The position numbers and the translations under genes are program-made. Of a DNA stretch of 64,000 nucleotides, positions 44,023-54,365 are shown one piece after another (positions within the stretch are counted from its first letter, which is position 1; the number at the start of each line of letters is the position of its first letter). Under the pieces are notes generated by a model. It had not been told where the DNA came from and searched no databases. It saw only the letters and a program-made list of their open reading frames with translations. This stretch comes from Tenodera sinensis. Lineage: Eukaryota; Arthropoda; Insecta; Mantodea; Mantidae. The stretch spans positions 265,582,647 through 265,646,646 of the forward strand of contig CM060962.1 in NCBI GenBank assembly GCA_030765045.1, in the 5' to 3' direction.

Positions 44023-44700
44023 ATAGAGATAAAATACCAAATTATAAAAAATCTGGCATTTATCAATTTAGCTGTTTAGATTGTGATAAAGTTTATATTG
44101 GTAAAACTAAACGTCATCTAGAAACCAGAATAAAAGAACATTTTAGAAATATTAAATATAAACAAACTGATAAATCAGCTGTGGCAGATCACTTTTGGTC
44201 ATTTAATCATGAAATTAATCCAGAGGTTAAATTACTAAAACAATTAAGTAATCCGATAGATTTAATGGTTTGGGAAAAAATTTTTATTTTAAAAAACAGA
44301 AACCGTGTCATGAACTTCGAATTACCATCTATAGATTGTATTTATAAATTTTTGTTTTCAGAGATTGGTAAATAAAAATTGAATAAGAATAATTGTTTTT
44401 CAGAAAACATAAAAGATTGTAGCTTGGCAACGAGTTTGTTTATATGGCTTTGAGAATGAGCTGGACATAGCTTGAAGCCCCTGGGTTCACCGCCTGCGGT
44501 GCCGTAGTAGTAAAAGCGGGCGTTAAACACTACAACAACAAGCCCCTGGGTTAGCAAAAGAGAAAAAGAATATCAACATTACTAAGATAAGTGAAGTTTT
44601 TAGTTTCTAATTTGTTCTTACTTTAGAATCTTGTTGCTTCACTGTTAATAGCTTCAAGTTTTTCCTTATTTAGGTTATATTACTTACATTTAAAATTAAC
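44023..44700 (+). pseudogene. Penelope-like duplicated 3' module P5
   Basis: About 360 bp at 44028-44391 duplicate 43651-44013 almost exactly (GIY-YIG domain starting in the same codon region). The 3' UTR then follows: hammerhead-like motif at 44451-44480, a 52-bp SINE-B insertion, the terminal box ACTAAGATAAGTGAAG and the ...TTGCTTCACTGTTAATAGC end. It acts as the upstream repeat for the next tandem copy, like the pseudo-LTRs described for this class. Confidence 0.83.
44488..44539 (+). mobile_element. SINE-B 5'-truncated insertion (52 bp)
   Basis: CACCGCCTGCGGTGCCGTAG...GTTAAACACTACAACAAC equals the 3' end of SINE-B. A perfect 13-bp TSD AAGCCCCTGGGTT lies at 44475-44487 and 44540-44552. It sits inside the Penelope 3' UTR, immediately 3' of the hammerhead-like core. 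Confidence 0.92.
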
Positions 44701-46333
44701 ACATATTTTAGGTAACTTAATTTGGGTTAATTTTGAATCAAAATTGTTTGAGTATTTAAATTTTAGCATGAAAAGAATAACTAAGAGGTTAAAAAACAAG
44801 TTAAATAGATTATGCCAAAAGCAACAGAAATTGAATATAAAGAAACCAAATAATCAAACAAATAATGTAATTAATTTATCAAATTGTAGCTTTAACGAGA
44901 AAGAAATCAATTTTCTAAATAAAGGTATGAAAACTTGTGTAAGTTTTTCAAAAAATACAAATGATTTTGTTGCAGATATTGAAATTGCCAGTCAAAATTT
45001 ATGTGACATTAATAAATCTTTGTTTAAAATGAAATGCACTAAATCTTTGTTTAGATCAAAATTTCTTTAGTTTTAATGGTAATTTTTTCAACAAAGTTCT
45101 GGCTTGGCAATGGGTGGTCCAGTTTCGGTATTTCTTGCTAATCTTTTCATGAGCTTTTTTGAAACTCAAATTATAAAATCATTCCCTCTAATTTTTAAAA
45201 TATGGTAGAGATGTGTGAATGACATTTTTGCTGTTGTCCCTAAAAAACAGATAAATTATGCTTTAAAACTTTTAAATTTACAAGATAAGGCTATACAATT
45301 CACTTTGGAAACTGAAAATAATGGATGCCTTTCATTTCTGGACTTAAAACTAAAAGACATAACAATAAATTGAATTTTGGTATTTACAGAAAATTTACTC
45401 ACACTGATAATTACATAAAAAGTAAAAGTTTTAATCCTTTTGCACCTGAATTTGCTGTTTTCAATAGTTTAATTTATAGGTTAATAAATATACCCCTTAA
45501 TAAAGAAGAATTTGACACAGAATATAAACACATTATTAACACTGCAGTAATTAATGGTTTTAATACAGATTTTATACATAAAAAGATAGAAAAATTTAAG
45601 TATCAAAAAGCTGTTAAAGAAGTTTCTACCCTCAAAAAGCAAAAGATAATTGTATTTTTAAAAAGTTTACTTTCCATCCATGGGCCAATAAAAAGTTTAC
45701 AAAGATTTCAAAATAAATTTAATATACAAAATTTACTAAATTTTTCTAAAAAAGATAAAATGCCAAATTATAAAAAATCTGGCACTTATCAATTTAGCTG
45801 TTTAGATTGTGATAAGGTTTATATTGGTAAAACCAAACATCATTTAGAAACCAGAATAAAAGAGAGTTTTAGAAATATTAAATATAAACAAACTGATAAA
45901 TCAGCTGTGGCAGATCATTTTTGATCATTTAATCATGAAATTAATCCAGAAGTTAAATTATTAAAACAATTAAGTGGACCTATAGATTTAATGGTTTGGG
46001 AAAAAAATTGTATTTTAAAAAACAGGAACCGTGTTATGAACTTTGAATGACCTTCTATAGATTGTATTTATAGATTTTTGTTTTCAGAGATTGGTAATTA
46101 AAATGAACATCAGTATCTATGTTTTCTGTTTTCAGAGAAAAATGAAGAATTGTAGCTTTGGTAACGAATTTGTTTGTATAGCTTTGAGAATGAGTTGGTG
46201 TCAACTCGAAACTCGAGTCAGTGTTTGAAAAAATAACTTGCAAACATTACTAAGATAACTGAAGTTTTTAGTTTCTAATTTGTTCTTACTTTAGAATCAT
46301 GTTGCTTCACTGTTAATAGCTTCATTTTCCTTA
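44701..46333 (+). pseudogene. Penelope-like element copy P6, internally deleted
   Basis: Tandem to P5. The N-terminal frame 44744-45070 (MFEYLNFSMKRITKRL..., FLNKGMKTCVSFSKN) includes the N-terminal region missing from P4. Near 45040 it jumps from MKCTK to SLFRSKFL, deleting about 630 bp relative to P4 and with it most of the RT palm before GLAMG. After that, SGLAMGGPVSVFLANLF, a broken NDIFAVVP, the linker and the GIY-YIG (45325-45924) follow. The 3' UTR holds the best hammerhead-like motif (46184-46222) and ends near 46333. Confidence 0.87.
46184..46222 (+). ncRNA. Hammerhead-like motif in Penelope 3' UTR
   Basis: GAATGAGTTGGTGTCAACTC gives a 5-bp stem II (GAGTT 46192-46196 with AACTC 46203-46207). 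It is followed by GAAA at 46208-46211, a short palindromic stem III (ACT/AGT around CG, 46211-46218) and a C at the expected cleavage position (46219). The upstream core reads GAGAATGA and not the canonical CTGANGA, so self-cleavage is doubtful. Penelope-like elements are known to carry short-stem-III hammerhead ribozymes at this place. Related motifs lie at 44451-44480 (+), 41806-41766 (-), 40412-40367 (-) and 27252-27285 (+). Confidence 0.5.
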
Positions 46334-47349
46334 ATTGGCTGAAGGAACATTTGGGTAGAAATTTATTGTGTGTCCGTTTTGATGTCATTCCTACCAGCAA
46401 TGATGGTGTAGAGCAAAAGTAGCAATCTGTGACCTGATTAGTTGACACCTTCCATATCATAGTAACAACAAAAACCATACAGGATGTTTACCGTTTAAAC
46501 AATTGTACACAAGGTCATGCGGTTGATTTGTTTTTTTTTTTTTCTGTTCTGAAAGTGCAGTATTGAGCTGACGCACGATCCTGTTGTTGAGTTATTACCA
46601 GTGTGCTTTATTATTTTGTACTGTACTTTGTCGCAACGTGTATTATGGCTCAGCATTTGTTTTCTACTGTACAGTGTGTATTTCATTATTAAATGTGTTA
46701 ACTCAGTCAGCTCGCCAAGTGGAAGTGCAATTTGTAGAAAGACTTCCAGTGACTTCTATCTCTGGGGTAGCTTAAAGCATAAAGTGTATAAGACATACCC
46801 ACACACCCTGGAAAAATTTAAACAAAGTATCTGCTAGGAAAATGGCAGCACTTCTCAATTTGAAGTACGGCGAGTGATGAATAGTTTCCTACAGAGTTGC
46901 CAAAAATGTATGGACAACGACGGTAGCCAATTTCAGCATCTCCTTAAGTAACATTAGAAATAAAGGAGTTTTAAAAATGCTGTATGGTTTCGTCCGCTGT
47001 GTTCTATGACAGCGACAGTAGGCGACGTGCGCCGAGGACGCGTACAGGCAAAACACAACGCAGATAGTTCGGAGTATTTTCCATCACCCGTTACAGCATT
47101 CTGTGCATGTTATCATAGAAAACCTTTTTCCAACCTCAGGGGGGTTTCACGTAGTCTAGGTGACAATACATGCTTCTTCATAGTGATCACTGGCTCCAGC
47201 AGAGAGAATACTGCTTTCATAGAAACCGTAATGTAAAAATCACTTTGCTCTATTTGAACTCAGGAGAACAAAATTTCTAGCAATCGGTTACCTTTATATG
47301 TGGCGCAAAATAGGTGTTATAATAACCAGTGATACAAACTCATTCAGAA
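46334..47349. other. Unassigned stretch
   Basis: No recognised gene or repeat. Open frames near 46584-46837 and 47006-47236 lack known motifs. Confidence 0.4.
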
Positions 47350-48291
47350 TGAGGACTTGATAGGCTGTTTGCAGAAAATTCAAAATATACGTTTCATTTC
47401 TCTTCATATCTTAAACATACCGTACCTTAATCAAAATTGTTGGGACCAAATACTTTCCATGCTATACGTAAGTATGGCGAGGGAGTTTCTTTAAAATCTT
47501 CATGCCGCATCCTTCGGAAAACACTGAACTTAAATTCTAAATTTGGTATTTAACAGCTTTTCATTTTTCAGTTACGTTGTTTATAGTCTAGCTCTCTCCC
47601 TCCCCAATCGTCTCTCTCTCTCTCCCTCTCTCTCTCTCTCTCTCACACACATACACATACACGCAGACGAAACTTTTCCTGAGTCACATATTTTCAAAAT
47701 CTGATGTGTTGGACTCACATAACTTTCTCTACTCACTCTTGCACAATCTATTCTTACAAATACCTGTTCTTCTATCTACTTCATGTTGATAGAGATAAAC
47801 AGTTGTACAGGTTATTGTTAATTTTATTGTAGATACAAGGGGAATTCACTAAGCTTTAAGAGACTTACAACACTTTCAAGAATGATGGCTTTGAACTCCG
47901 TTCTCTTTGCACAGCCAAAAGATAAAAAAGTGAATAACGACATATTTGAGAAAGATATAAGTATTCCAAAACTTGCACAAATAATATCTCAGAAATGGTT
48001 AACTCCACAAAAAAATGCATTTGGACGTTTTGTGTACTAAGATTTGGTCTATCTCTTACGGTTTACCAGTTATGCAAAAACCATCAAGGGTAAACAGGAC
48101 TGCCTGAGCTATAGTCAGAAAATTCAAAATATATATTTCACGTCCCATAAAATATCTTAAACATATGCCCTTCTAATCAAAATCGTTAGAGCCATTTTTC
48201 AGAAAATCAAAATTTTCGAAACATTTTCCGTGTAAAGGGTAGCTTAAGGTGGTGAAATTTTCTTCAAAATCTTCGAGTCTCTTATTTCAAA

Positions 48292-48351
<60 letters not shown>

Positions 48352-49195
48352 ACACACACACATGCACGCACAAATGGTACTTCTAAATATTTGATGTGTT
48401 GCATTCACATGACTTTCTCTACCCTTGTACTAAATATTCTTAGAAACTCTTATTCCTCTATCTTCTTCATGTTAGTGGACATACACATTTGCTAAAATTA
48501 TCGTATTGCTGATTTTACAAGAAGAACAGGGGAAAACAGTCCAATATTTTAATTCTGCTCGCTATACGAAGGATTTGAAATTCAGTTCTCTTTGCACGGC
48601 CAAGAGATGAAAGGGTGAATAACAACCTTCCATTAGAGAAAAGTTTAGGTATTGCAAACTCACACAAATAACAAGGAATATCCCTGCAATGGAGATATTT
48701 GGACACTTGGACATAATTTGTGTTTCAACGAGATCTACATTTCGTATAGTAAGATTTTGTCTGTGGAATTACAGTCTACCAGGACTAAACGGGCTATAGG
48801 TATCCAGAAAATTCAAAATATACGTTTCATTTACCATACAAATATCTTAAACATGTGGCATTTTAATCAAAATAGTCATTTTTGAGAAAATCAAAACTTT
48901 CGAAACATTTTCCATGTAAAGGGTACTTTGCGATGGAAGAATTTTCTTGAAAAATCTTTGCCGCATTCTTTTTTAAGATATAAAATTGAAATATCAGCTT
49001 TGGTTTTCCACCAACTATTCGTTGTCGAGTTACAACTGTTCACAGACACACACGTGCGCAGACTTGTTTCTAAAACTACTTTTTTGGATTCAGGAAGACT
49101 CAAAATATATATTTCCGGTGAAATATTGACATGGAAATTTTGGGTCGAATACTATAATTCCCGCACTTACTATACGTGGTAGAGAAATAAAAAAT
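47350..49195 (-). repeat. Two tandem reversed TGR repeat copies (5 and 6)
   Basis: Copy 6 runs from about 49190 (CTCTACCACGTATAGTAAGTGC) left to about 48395 and is the most complete unit I see, close to 800 bp. Copy 5 runs from about 48350 to 47700, with a further TGR part to about 47350. The microsatellites (CA)n at 48292-48362 and (CT)n/(CA)n at 47611-47665 sit at the family's usual position. Non-coding. Confidence 0.75.
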
Positions 49196-49743
49196 TGATA
49201 CTATCTGTGAAACCTTGGTTTTGAGTTTTTTGGTGGAATACTATCTTACGTAATGATGAGATCTGGACCAAAGTTCCCTATATTAAATTTTTAATTTTAT
49301 TTTGTCTAATGAAAAAAATACAACTTTAGTAATGTAAGATACCACACGTGGCTCGGAAGCCCATTAATAATAGCAACAACAAACACTAGAGGGGAAGATC
49401 ATAGTAGACAGTAGTCGGGTTTCTGCCATGTCAGTTTAATATTTTATTAGGTTTCACAAGGAAAGACAGACACAGGAATTGTCACATTAGGCTCTATTCC
49501 CTTGAAAACATGTACCTACAATGGCTAATTACTCAATTGCGTTACACCATCTGACACTGATAACGACGTACATTATTGTACTACTAATCACAACAATCTA
49601 GTGGTCAAAACCGAAACCGGGCTGCATTGTTCCCTCACACAGGGAAATTTGGATGCATGTAATGAAAGAGCCTCTGGTTAGCATACGGACGTCATGCGTC
49701 TATTGGGAGATGCCAATGTGTTTCAAAAGTTCTGCGCCTGAGG
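49196..49743. other. Unassigned stretch
   Basis: Nothing recognised between the TGR copies and the hAT element except a TGR-like 'TTTTTTGGTGGAATACTATC' box near 49228. Confidence 0.4.
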
Positions 49744-49751
49744 GCGTAGAG

Positions 49752-50598
49752 CAGGGGAAGACAGGTATCGCTGCTGTGGCGTCAGTTCCTCAGCTCATAT
49801 GCTCCCTTCGAAGGTCAGTTGAACGTGTGACGTCACAGCGGGGAAGCGGAAATCGCGTGCCGGACATCGCAATTTTAATGCTGACTGTTTCAATTACGAA
49901 TAGTCACAGATTACAACTAATTACATATATTCGAGTCAATTCTAGTTTATGTGAACAGTCGTGTTATAACGCAAATTGAACAGAAATTATAACTATTTTT
50001 CCTGAGCTAGTGGAGAGCTATACAGAACAATTAGGTGGACATTTTCCGTTTCGCTTTCCTTTAACTAGTTTGTCAATGTTAGGGCGTAATGTATGGCACA
50101 TTTGTAACCAAAGACTGCATGTTAGATTGCGATCTCACCGTATGCTTCGAGATTTTGACTTAGAAGGGTTCATAACAGAAAAGAATTGTTCGCACACATA
50201 CGTGGAACCAAACATACATAATATCCCTGCTACAAGGGCATACAACCTCAGAAATCTGTTTTGAGGAACATTCTTATAAAAATCAGCCAATTCTTCCTTG
50301 TGTTTATATTTGTTCTTCAGAAAATCGTCGCACTGTAAATTTATCAATTCAATTTGCTACCTGCTAGAAACATTGTTAACTTCCAATGAATACGGGGTCG
50401 CAAAGACCTGTAACGTAGTTGACAATGTTTCTATATCTTGAAGCCTGGTCTCAAACTAGTGTAAAACTCGGGGAACTGAACACATGCGCCGCTGATCTAG
50501 GCAGCCTAGCAATACACTGCTCTCGCCTGACGTCACACGAACGTACAAGCTGGCTCTTCGTTTAGATACGTCACACGACCCGAAGTTGTCTTCCCCTG
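49752..50598 (-). mobile_element. hAT element, internally deleted (847 bp)
   Basis: Ends CAGGGGAAGACA (49752) and TGTCTTCCCCTG (to 50598) are inverted repeats. The perfect 8-bp TSD GCGTAGAG (49744-49751 and 50599-50606) is diagnostic of hAT. Inside, the minus strand retains the transposase C-terminus. TIR sequence differs from the hAT at 14.9 kb and from the MITE at 52.1 kb, so this is a third hAT family. Confidence 0.9.
50010..50390 (-). pseudogene. hAT transposase C-terminal (dimerisation) fragment
   Basis: The minus-strand frame (50347-50135, open slightly upstream) reads LINLQCDDFLKNKY, then FLRLYALVAGILCMFGSTYVCEQFFSVMNPSKSKSRS. This is the 'M.SLFGSTYICEQ.FS.M...KS..RS' hallmark of GTF2IRD2/ZBED-type hAT transposases. 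After KSRS the frame shifts; similar-looking residues continue in another frame toward 50010. No catalytic residues are left. Confidence 0.85.
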
Positions 50599-50606
50599 GC
50601 GTAGAG

Positions 50607-51265
50607 TAAGTGAAGTTCAGCTAAGACGGCTGAGGGAAATACTAAATACGGGGCCAACTATGGTAAACAGCGGACTGCAACATTTTCTACCTGTCCTGTG
50701 CTATTTAAAGTCTTGAGCTTCTATCTATGTACATATTTATTTACAACAACTACGGACGGCAATCGTCTCCTTCAAAATGTTTTGTAGTATTCACAGGACT
50801 TGGTAGCCATTCTCCCTCAAACTGCCCTTTGAAAGTTTATTCCTCTATTACTTGTTGATTGAGATAAGCATTCATTAAACATTTCGTAGTAGGCATAAGA
50901 AGGCTAAAAATATAGTACGATTTTTAAAAAGTGGCACATTACTTGAAAAATATAAAGAGTTTAATAATTAAAATCAATAAAAGATACATTGCATTGTAAT
51001 TGTATGCAAAATAAGCAATAAATTGCACTCATCAACAGATAAAGAATGGTAAGATGAAACAACTGTCTATCAACGCAGCATCGTGTAAAATGGTACTGTC
51101 ACATACCAGGCTGACATTCCTCTTTTTTATTGTTTTTGGTGACATTCCCCCTTATCAATTGTACATGATTTCTGGAACGTATTATATTTCAACGTAGTTT
51201 CGCTTTATTTGTTTGGAAAATGTATTAAACTATTCTCCTGCCTACACAGTATATATTGGTAGTGC
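50607..51265. other. Unassigned stretch
   Basis: AT-rich sequence; nothing recognised. Confidence 0.4.
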
Positions 51266-51485
51266 TACTTCATTTTCACTTTCTGTACTGGTAAGTAGGC
51301 GAAGTATTGTATTCCACCCAAAAATTCAATGTCGAGATTTCACCGGAAACATATGCTTTAAGACCCCCTGAATCCAAAAAAAAAAAAGCACTTTTAGAAA
51401 AAGGTCCGCGCGCGCGTGTGTGTGTGTGTGTGTGTGTGTGTCAGACTGTGGACAGCGTAAGTCAAAAACGAAAAGTCGGTTATTA
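51266..51485 (+). repeat. TGR repeat, 5' part
   Basis: TATTGTATTCCACCC, GTCGAGATTTCACCGGAAA and CCCCTGAATCCAAAAAA boxes lead into (CG)n(TG)n at 51407-51441 and AAAAACGAAAAGTCGGTT. It breaks where the LINE endonuclease fragment starts. Confidence 0.75.
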
Positions 51486-51489
51486 TATT

Positions 51490-51720
51490 CCACTACTTAT
51501 CCATTTTTGGGTAGTAGGTGTAGTAAAAATCCAGTAAAATTGAAGTATTTAAGTTGATCATTTGTTAGATTTGCTTCTGGTATGACAAATATATCTATGT
51601 TATAGTGAAATACAATTTTATTCAGTTCTATTCTTTTCTTCTTTTTTTGGGGGGGGGGGGGGGTGAGACCACCTGCGTCCCATTGTAAAATTCTGATGTT
51701 AGATCTTATATTTATATAAT
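51490..51720 (-). pseudogene. LINE ORF2 endonuclease N-terminal fragment
   Basis: The minus strand reads IRILQWDAGGL, a repeat-expanded low-complexity gap, then IELNKIVFHYNIDIFVIPEANLTNDQLKYF and FTGFLLHLLPK. This matches the start of APE-type LINE endonucleases ('ILQWN.GGL....EL...L.....D...IQE..L'), with the expected catalytic E replaced by the context PEANL. The insert between the two blocks is a homopolymer run (GGGGG at 51648-51663 on +, AAGAAAAGAA beside it). Confidence 0.75.
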
Positions 51721-51833
51721 GTTTTGGTTCTCGAGAAGTAGTCCCCGCCCGGAGATCCAAATGGGGAACTATTTTAACTCCGGAACATTTTACCCCTCGA
51801 GTCATATTTCATAAATACTGAAGAGACTTAGCA

Positions 51834-52484
51834 GTAATAGTAACCGCTTTTTAGAGAGCACATATTTTTATGTATTGGCGGTTATATCCCTCTCTCACAA
51901 CCCCCAGAATGTCTGGAGGACCACACATGTCGATGGTTTACGGGTCTCACCGACCTGACCGGGAGAGTTATCAAAATAAATTCACCGACCATATCCTATG
52001 ATTACCAATCAGAGGACGTATTACATGCCATGAGAGGCCAGCATGTTAGGGTTTAAGGGTTTATAGAGAAATTACAGAAATGGAGAGGTTGAAAAAATAA
52101 AGACTCCCAAGCCCTCAGTATCCCTAATAGCAGGGGTGTCAAACAGCACTCACCAGGCGTGAAAAATTTTCCCCTATTTTCCCTCCCTCCGTGATGATCA
52201 AATCGGAAAACGGGAAAAACAAAGCGAAAACCGGTTCTACTAGCGCGTGCTACTGCAGTTAAGGATGGGTAGACCCCTCTCTTCACACCCTCGGAGTGAC
52301 GTTTGACATGCCTGCCTAACAGCATCGGGGTCGGAAGAGAACGAGAGATGACCAAGGTAAGCTCAGCTAGAAAAGCTACAGTGAGGACCAAAACACCAGT
52401 AAGTGGAACTAATGTTCTGTTCAGCTTGGGTACCTGAGGTCGCCATTCACGTATTCGCTAGCCGGAGACCCGTGAGTAAATAAA
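51834..52484. repeat. Interspersed repeat Y, copy A (contains a MITE)
   Basis: Matches 53326-53783 throughout: AGTAACCGCTTTT..AGAGAGCAC, CTCTCTCACAACCCCCAGAATG, GTCTCACCGACCTGACCGGG, CCAATCAGAGGACGTATTAC, GAGAAATTA.AGAAATGGAGAG, GGTCGCCATTCAC and GGAGACCC.TGAGTAAAT. It is longer than copy B only by the MITE at 52131-52314. Confidence 0.87.
52131..52314. mobile_element. hAT-type MITE (184 bp)
   Basis: TIRs CAGGGGTGTCAAAC (52131-52144) and GTTTGACATGCCTG (52301-52314). 8-bp TSD CCTAATAG (52123-52130) and CCTAACAG (52315-52322), one mismatch. Copy B of repeat Y has a single uninterrupted CCTAATAG at this point, an empty-site control. Non-coding. Confidence 0.92.
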
Positions 52485-52499
52485 AAAATATCTCGCTAA

Positions 52500-52865
52500 A
52501 ACACACAATTTATGACTTATTTTGTACAGTGAAACATATTTTAGATATCCCTTGTAATTTGTATCAGTTTCAGAAAACTTTTATGAAATGGAGCATCCTT
52601 GTTCATTTTTTATGTTTCTAAGTGTGCAAAGAGAACGTAATCTCAAACCTTTAAAAGATTTTACTATCCCTCAAAGCCTACTAGATTCCCATATTCCCCT
52701 TGTACCTACAAGGAAATAAGCAATAAGATAATTTCTGCAAATGTTTATCTTAACTAACACGAAGAAGATATAGGAATAGGAATTTGTAAGAATCGTTAGT
52801 ACAAGAGTAGAGAAAGGCATGTCAGTGCAACACATCTGATTTTTATACGTACAGACCACAGATTT
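52500..52865 (+). repeat. TGR repeat, 3' part
   Basis: Boxes GATATCCCTTGTAATTTG, CCATATTCCCCTTGTACC, AAGCAATAAGATAATTTCTGC and GAAGATATAGGAATAGG correspond to 6185-6440 in TGR copy 2. Confidence 0.65.
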
Positions 52866-53027
52866 TTGGGCTAGAAATGTTTTTCCAAATTAAAAACAAG
52901 TTGATAACTTAAGACACAAGTTTCAAAATTTACAGTTCCTTATGTCCATAACTGTGACCTCATGCTTTTGAAAAAGTAATATTCTACTCCAAACATATAT
53001 AATACATTATTTTGCATCACTTAATTT

Positions 53028-53135
53028 TCAAGCCGGGGCCCGGCCCGAGCCCGAAAAACATTTTTCAAATTAGGCTCTCGGGCCGGGCCGGGCTGTGTCT
53101 AAGCCCAAAGTTTTGACCCGAGCCCGTGCAGACCT
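53028..53135. repeat. GC-rich CCCGAGCCCG / CGGGCCGGGC tract
   Basis: A 100-bp island of GGGCCCGGCCCGAGCCCG and CTCGGGCCGGGCCGGGC, plus CCCGAGCCCGTGCAGACC, in AT-rich surroundings; the segments are partly self-complementary. It resembles a short dispersed repeat but I cannot assign a family. Confidence 0.55.
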
Positions 53136-53325
53136 CTAATGTACATATTTGGTATATACCAAGTCAGCTGCCCCTTATTCTCCAGTTTTATGCAACCCGC
53201 ATGTTATTCTCTAACATAAAACACCGGCCCTATGCTAGGTTGTTGTTGTTAGCTAATGCTGGATTTCTGACAATGAAGTCATTAATCCTCTTGCTCTACA
53301 ATATTTTTCGCTCATAGAGCAATAG

Positions 53326-53783
53326 CAGTATAGTAACCGCTTTTAAGAGAGCACCATATTTTTATGTTTTGGCGGTCACATCACTCTCTCACAACCCCCA
53401 GAATGTCTGGAGGACCACACCTGTCGTTGGTTTACGGGTCTCACCGACCTGACCGGGAGAGTTATCAAAATAAATTCACCGACCATATCCTCTGATTACC
53501 AATCAGAGGACGTATTACATGTCATGACAGGTCAGCATGTTAAGGGTTAATATTTTATAGAGAAATTAGAGAAATGGAGAGATTGGAAAAATAAAGACTC
53601 CCTAGCCCTCGGGAACCCTAATAGCATCAGGGTCGGAAGAGAACAAGAGATGACCAAGGTAAGGTCAGACAGAAAAGTTACAGTGAGGAGCAAACCACCA
53701 GTAAGTGGAAGTAATGTTCTGCTCAGCTTGGGTACCTTGTGGTCGCCATTCACATATCCCCTAGATGGAGACCCCTGAGTAAA
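53326..53783. repeat. Interspersed repeat Y, copy B (empty site)
   Basis: About 458 bp aligned to copy A without the MITE. No coding potential and no tRNA-like head found. Confidence 0.85.
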
Positions 53784-53989
53784 TGCTAGGTTGTACCCAA
53801 GTATTTAACATGGATGTCTTTAGTTATCGACTCGATGAAATTATTAGGTACTACTATACAAGTTAGAGCATCGCCTTTCAATATACTTGTAATTGGACAG
53901 CTGACGTTTGCACCTCTGCACATGTTTATTGGGACGAGCAAATACTTCCATACATGTTAAACGGAATGTTCATCTTTCACGTTATTAGG

Positions 53990-54062
53990 TAGCTCAGTTG
54001 CAACGAGTGCCGGATTCGTAAACAATCCGCCTGCTGTAGATGTGGTTCGATTCCCTTCCGTT
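53990..54062 (+). repeat. tRNA-like sequence
   Basis: AGGTAGCTCAGTTGCAACGAG (box A-like) and TGTGGTTCGATTCCC (box B) are spaced as in a tRNA, with an ATTCGTAAACAATCC middle. The acceptor stem does not close, so this is a SINE head or relic. Confidence 0.5.
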
Positions 54063-54116
54063 TGCTGATTTTTGTTTTCCGTATAACATTTACGAATAAA
54101 GTTAACTGAACAATTA

Positions 54117-54365
54117 TTATGTTATCTTAATTATTATCTTAATTTGTAATTGTTTTATTTCCATTTTGTGGTATTGTTGTTGTCTACTAGCATATCTCTC
54201 CCGGTATAGATGCTGAGCTGCTTGTGCGTGGGCCCTTGTTTCTCCATAGATCAAAAGCATATCAATGTACTCGTCTGACAAATACGTGGTGAAGGAATGG
54301 CACAAAATATCATGCAACAGCTTTCGCGTGGAGAATGAAGGGAGTCGGCATTCGTAGTAACACAC
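54117..54365 (-). pseudogene. DUF4817-like helix-turn-helix fragment
   Basis: The minus-strand frame contains DEYIDMLLIYGETRAHAQAAQHLYRERYASRQ, which resembles the N-terminal helix-turn-helix domain common in transposon-related insect proteins ('E..DM...YG...GN...A...Y..RFP.R'). It is followed by a basic, isoleucine-rich tail that looks non-coding. No other domain is nearby. Confidence 0.5.
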
